Of a stretch of 64,000 nt of DNA, positions 62,452-64,000 are shown piece after piece. Position 1 is the stretch's first letter. Each line of letters starts with the position of its first letter. The DNA is from Tenodera sinensis (lineage: Eukaryota > Arthropoda > Insecta > Mantodea > Mantidae), in the NCBI GenBank assembly GCA_030765045.1, contig CM060968.1, positions 113,611,404-113,675,403 of the forward strand, given 5' to 3'. The position numbers were made by a program, and so were the translations under genes. The notes beneath the pieces are model-generated. The model did not search any database and was not told the origin of the DNA. It saw only the letters and a program-made list of their open reading frames with translations.

Positions 62452-64000
62452 AAAAGTGAAAAACAACTAATACACAGAAGTAAACACACAGTAAGGTTCA
62501 ATTATAAAAATATCTACACTTATTGAATTAACAGCCTGTATCTATATTTTTGCCAAAAGTGTACAAATTTGGTAAGTGGTTAGACTCAAGATCTGAAAAG
62601 GGCTAGTAAGAGATTTTTAAAGAACCTAGAGACCAAGAGACACTGAAAACTGCGTGGCATAATAGGCTCTGAGGTAGGAAGGAATGAATATGCCTGGCGT
62701 TTGTTACACTCTAGCTCGCAGACCTTCACAATGGTTGCACGTGGCTATTGGACGGTTCCTTGCCCTTCGTATGCGTGTGTGTCCAGCTCTCAATGTGCCT
62801 CGGATTATGTCCTCTGAACAGCTTTTGAGAACCAAGGGGACCATTTTTTCTCCTGCTATTTTTTCCCATTAAGCTTTCTCTTCCCTTGCGTCTCTTTCCT
62901 TCTCAAATAGCTATTTTCCAGCTCTTCTTTTAGTTGCATTTTCACTGGTGGACCACTATGTTGTGCCATTTACGTAGATATTACCTAGGTATGAACCCTC
63001 CTCTCCTTTGATTATAATCGTGCTCTTAATCAGAGCAACTGAATTGAATTAACTTCCTTGTTCGTGAGCAAAAATGCATCTGGTGTGGAGGGTATGCGCA
63101 GCAGTCGTATAGGGTGTATGATAATAGATTTTTTGGGCATATGTATACTGCATCATAGTCAATTAAAGAGGGACGAAATCCTCAACTGCAAAACAATGGC
63201 ATTTGTACACACTATATCGCACATTGTTGCGTGAATAAAGGATAGACCAAAATGGTACGTAGAATTTTGTTGATTGCCCGGACGTTTGACCTAAAAATGT
63301 TAGAAATATGCAACACTTATGACTGACAAAATTAGAAAATTTGACGATCAATATGACCTAAAATATTTCTAGGGTACATTTTCGAAATCTTTAAAAATTT
63401 AATGCTGTTTAAATTAACATATTGGAAATCAACTTTAAAAATTCAGCACACTCAATAATTAATAAATAATATTCATTTTATTGTTGCGTTCCGAATTTAA
63501 TTGTTCAGTCCAGAGCTAACCCTGAGCTATGCACAGAAATAAACGTCACATTTTGAAGGGTGACCAGAAAGAAGAATTACAGTGGCTGATTATGCACATT
63601 TTACCTACCAAATTCGTGTAAACTTACATTTCTAAGAAAGATAAGTGTAAGAAATATTAGACAAAAATTAGGGCATGTGAAAAATTGGTCTTTGGGACGA
63701 CTGTCTTTGACAGCATGGGTTGCTCTGTTCCTCGACTGTAATATTCTACCCACTGGATTGGCTAGAACTCTTTAAACTTAGAAGCAAACAAATGTAATAT
63801 GATAAATCGCAGAAATAAATACGAAAAAAACGTTATCTCCGTTTTCCTTTCGCTCACATAATAGTCGTAGGTTTCGTTCAGTTTAAGAACTGAAGCACTT
63901 CTTGCTCTAAAAGGCCTAATTATTTTGTGCTGATTAAGCATCTTCTTGTGCACAATTGGTAGTGACACTCAGACGCGATATCCAAATTACTCCTTCACTT
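62452..64000. other. AT-rich right end, no gene seen
   Basis: Only short frames occur, for example 62 codons at 62684-62872, with no recognisable motif. I see no RNA gene or repeat. Confidence 0.5.

Overview
The window looks like eukaryotic, probably insect, heterochromatin or intergenic DNA. The flanks are AT-rich and filled with transposon debris: a Tc1/mariner-superfamily element with a TA duplication, LINE reverse-transcriptase and RNase H fragments, a hAT transposase C-terminus, tRNA-derived SINE heads, and (CA)n and poly-A tracts. No bacterial-style gene organisation is present and I find no intact host protein-coding gene, tRNA or rRNA. A large-genome insect (for instance a cockroach/termite or orthopteran relative) fits the repeat content, but this is inference and no marker gene fixes it.

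Layout. Positions 1-1371 are unique-looking AT-rich DNA holding one rearranged copy of a dispersed repeat. Positions 1372-37246, over half of the window, are one continuous tandem array built on a 10-bp unit, CTCTCGGACT, always in the same orientation. Its core (about 5.0-35.9 kb) consists of CTCTCGGACT and one-base variants (CTCCCGGACT, CTCTCTGACT, CTCTGTGACT) arranged in blocks, punctuated by CTCGCTTCC, CTCGGTTCC or CTCGCTGCC, and copied in larger segments. Both edges decay through the same types of divergent unit in mirror order: GGCCTAT modules next to the core, then GGCCTCTCTC units, then C/T-only repeats outermost. Long stop-free frames occur throughout on both strands because the decamer lacks stops in all six frames. 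I do not regard them as genes.

Positions 37247-64000 are AT-rich. They contain about ten further copies of one dispersed repeat, marked by the inverted 12-mer ACTTTCTCTACT/AGTAGAGAAAGT. Several copies carry a CA/TG or GACA microsatellite at the same internal position. Other elements are a 5'-truncated LINE RNase H domain (39811-40566), a hAT C-terminal domain with one in-frame stop (44882-45409), a LINE RT fragment (46201-46526), a complete but dead 1268-bp mariner-type element with terminal inverted repeats and TA duplications (46529-47796), an inverted-repeat element ending GGCCCGGTTGC (47803-48702), a SINE-like insertion with a 10-bp target duplication (56566-56783), two tRNA-like SINE heads, and a 113-bp AT-rich tandem repeat (53021-53397). 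The stretches between show nothing I can support as a gene.

Nothing here works as an operon or pathway. The most unusual object is the 35.9-kb helical-period decamer satellite with its layered higher-order structure and mirror-graded edges. Second is the abundant ACTTTCTCTACT repeat, which may be an uncharacterised non-autonomous element that seeds microsatellites.
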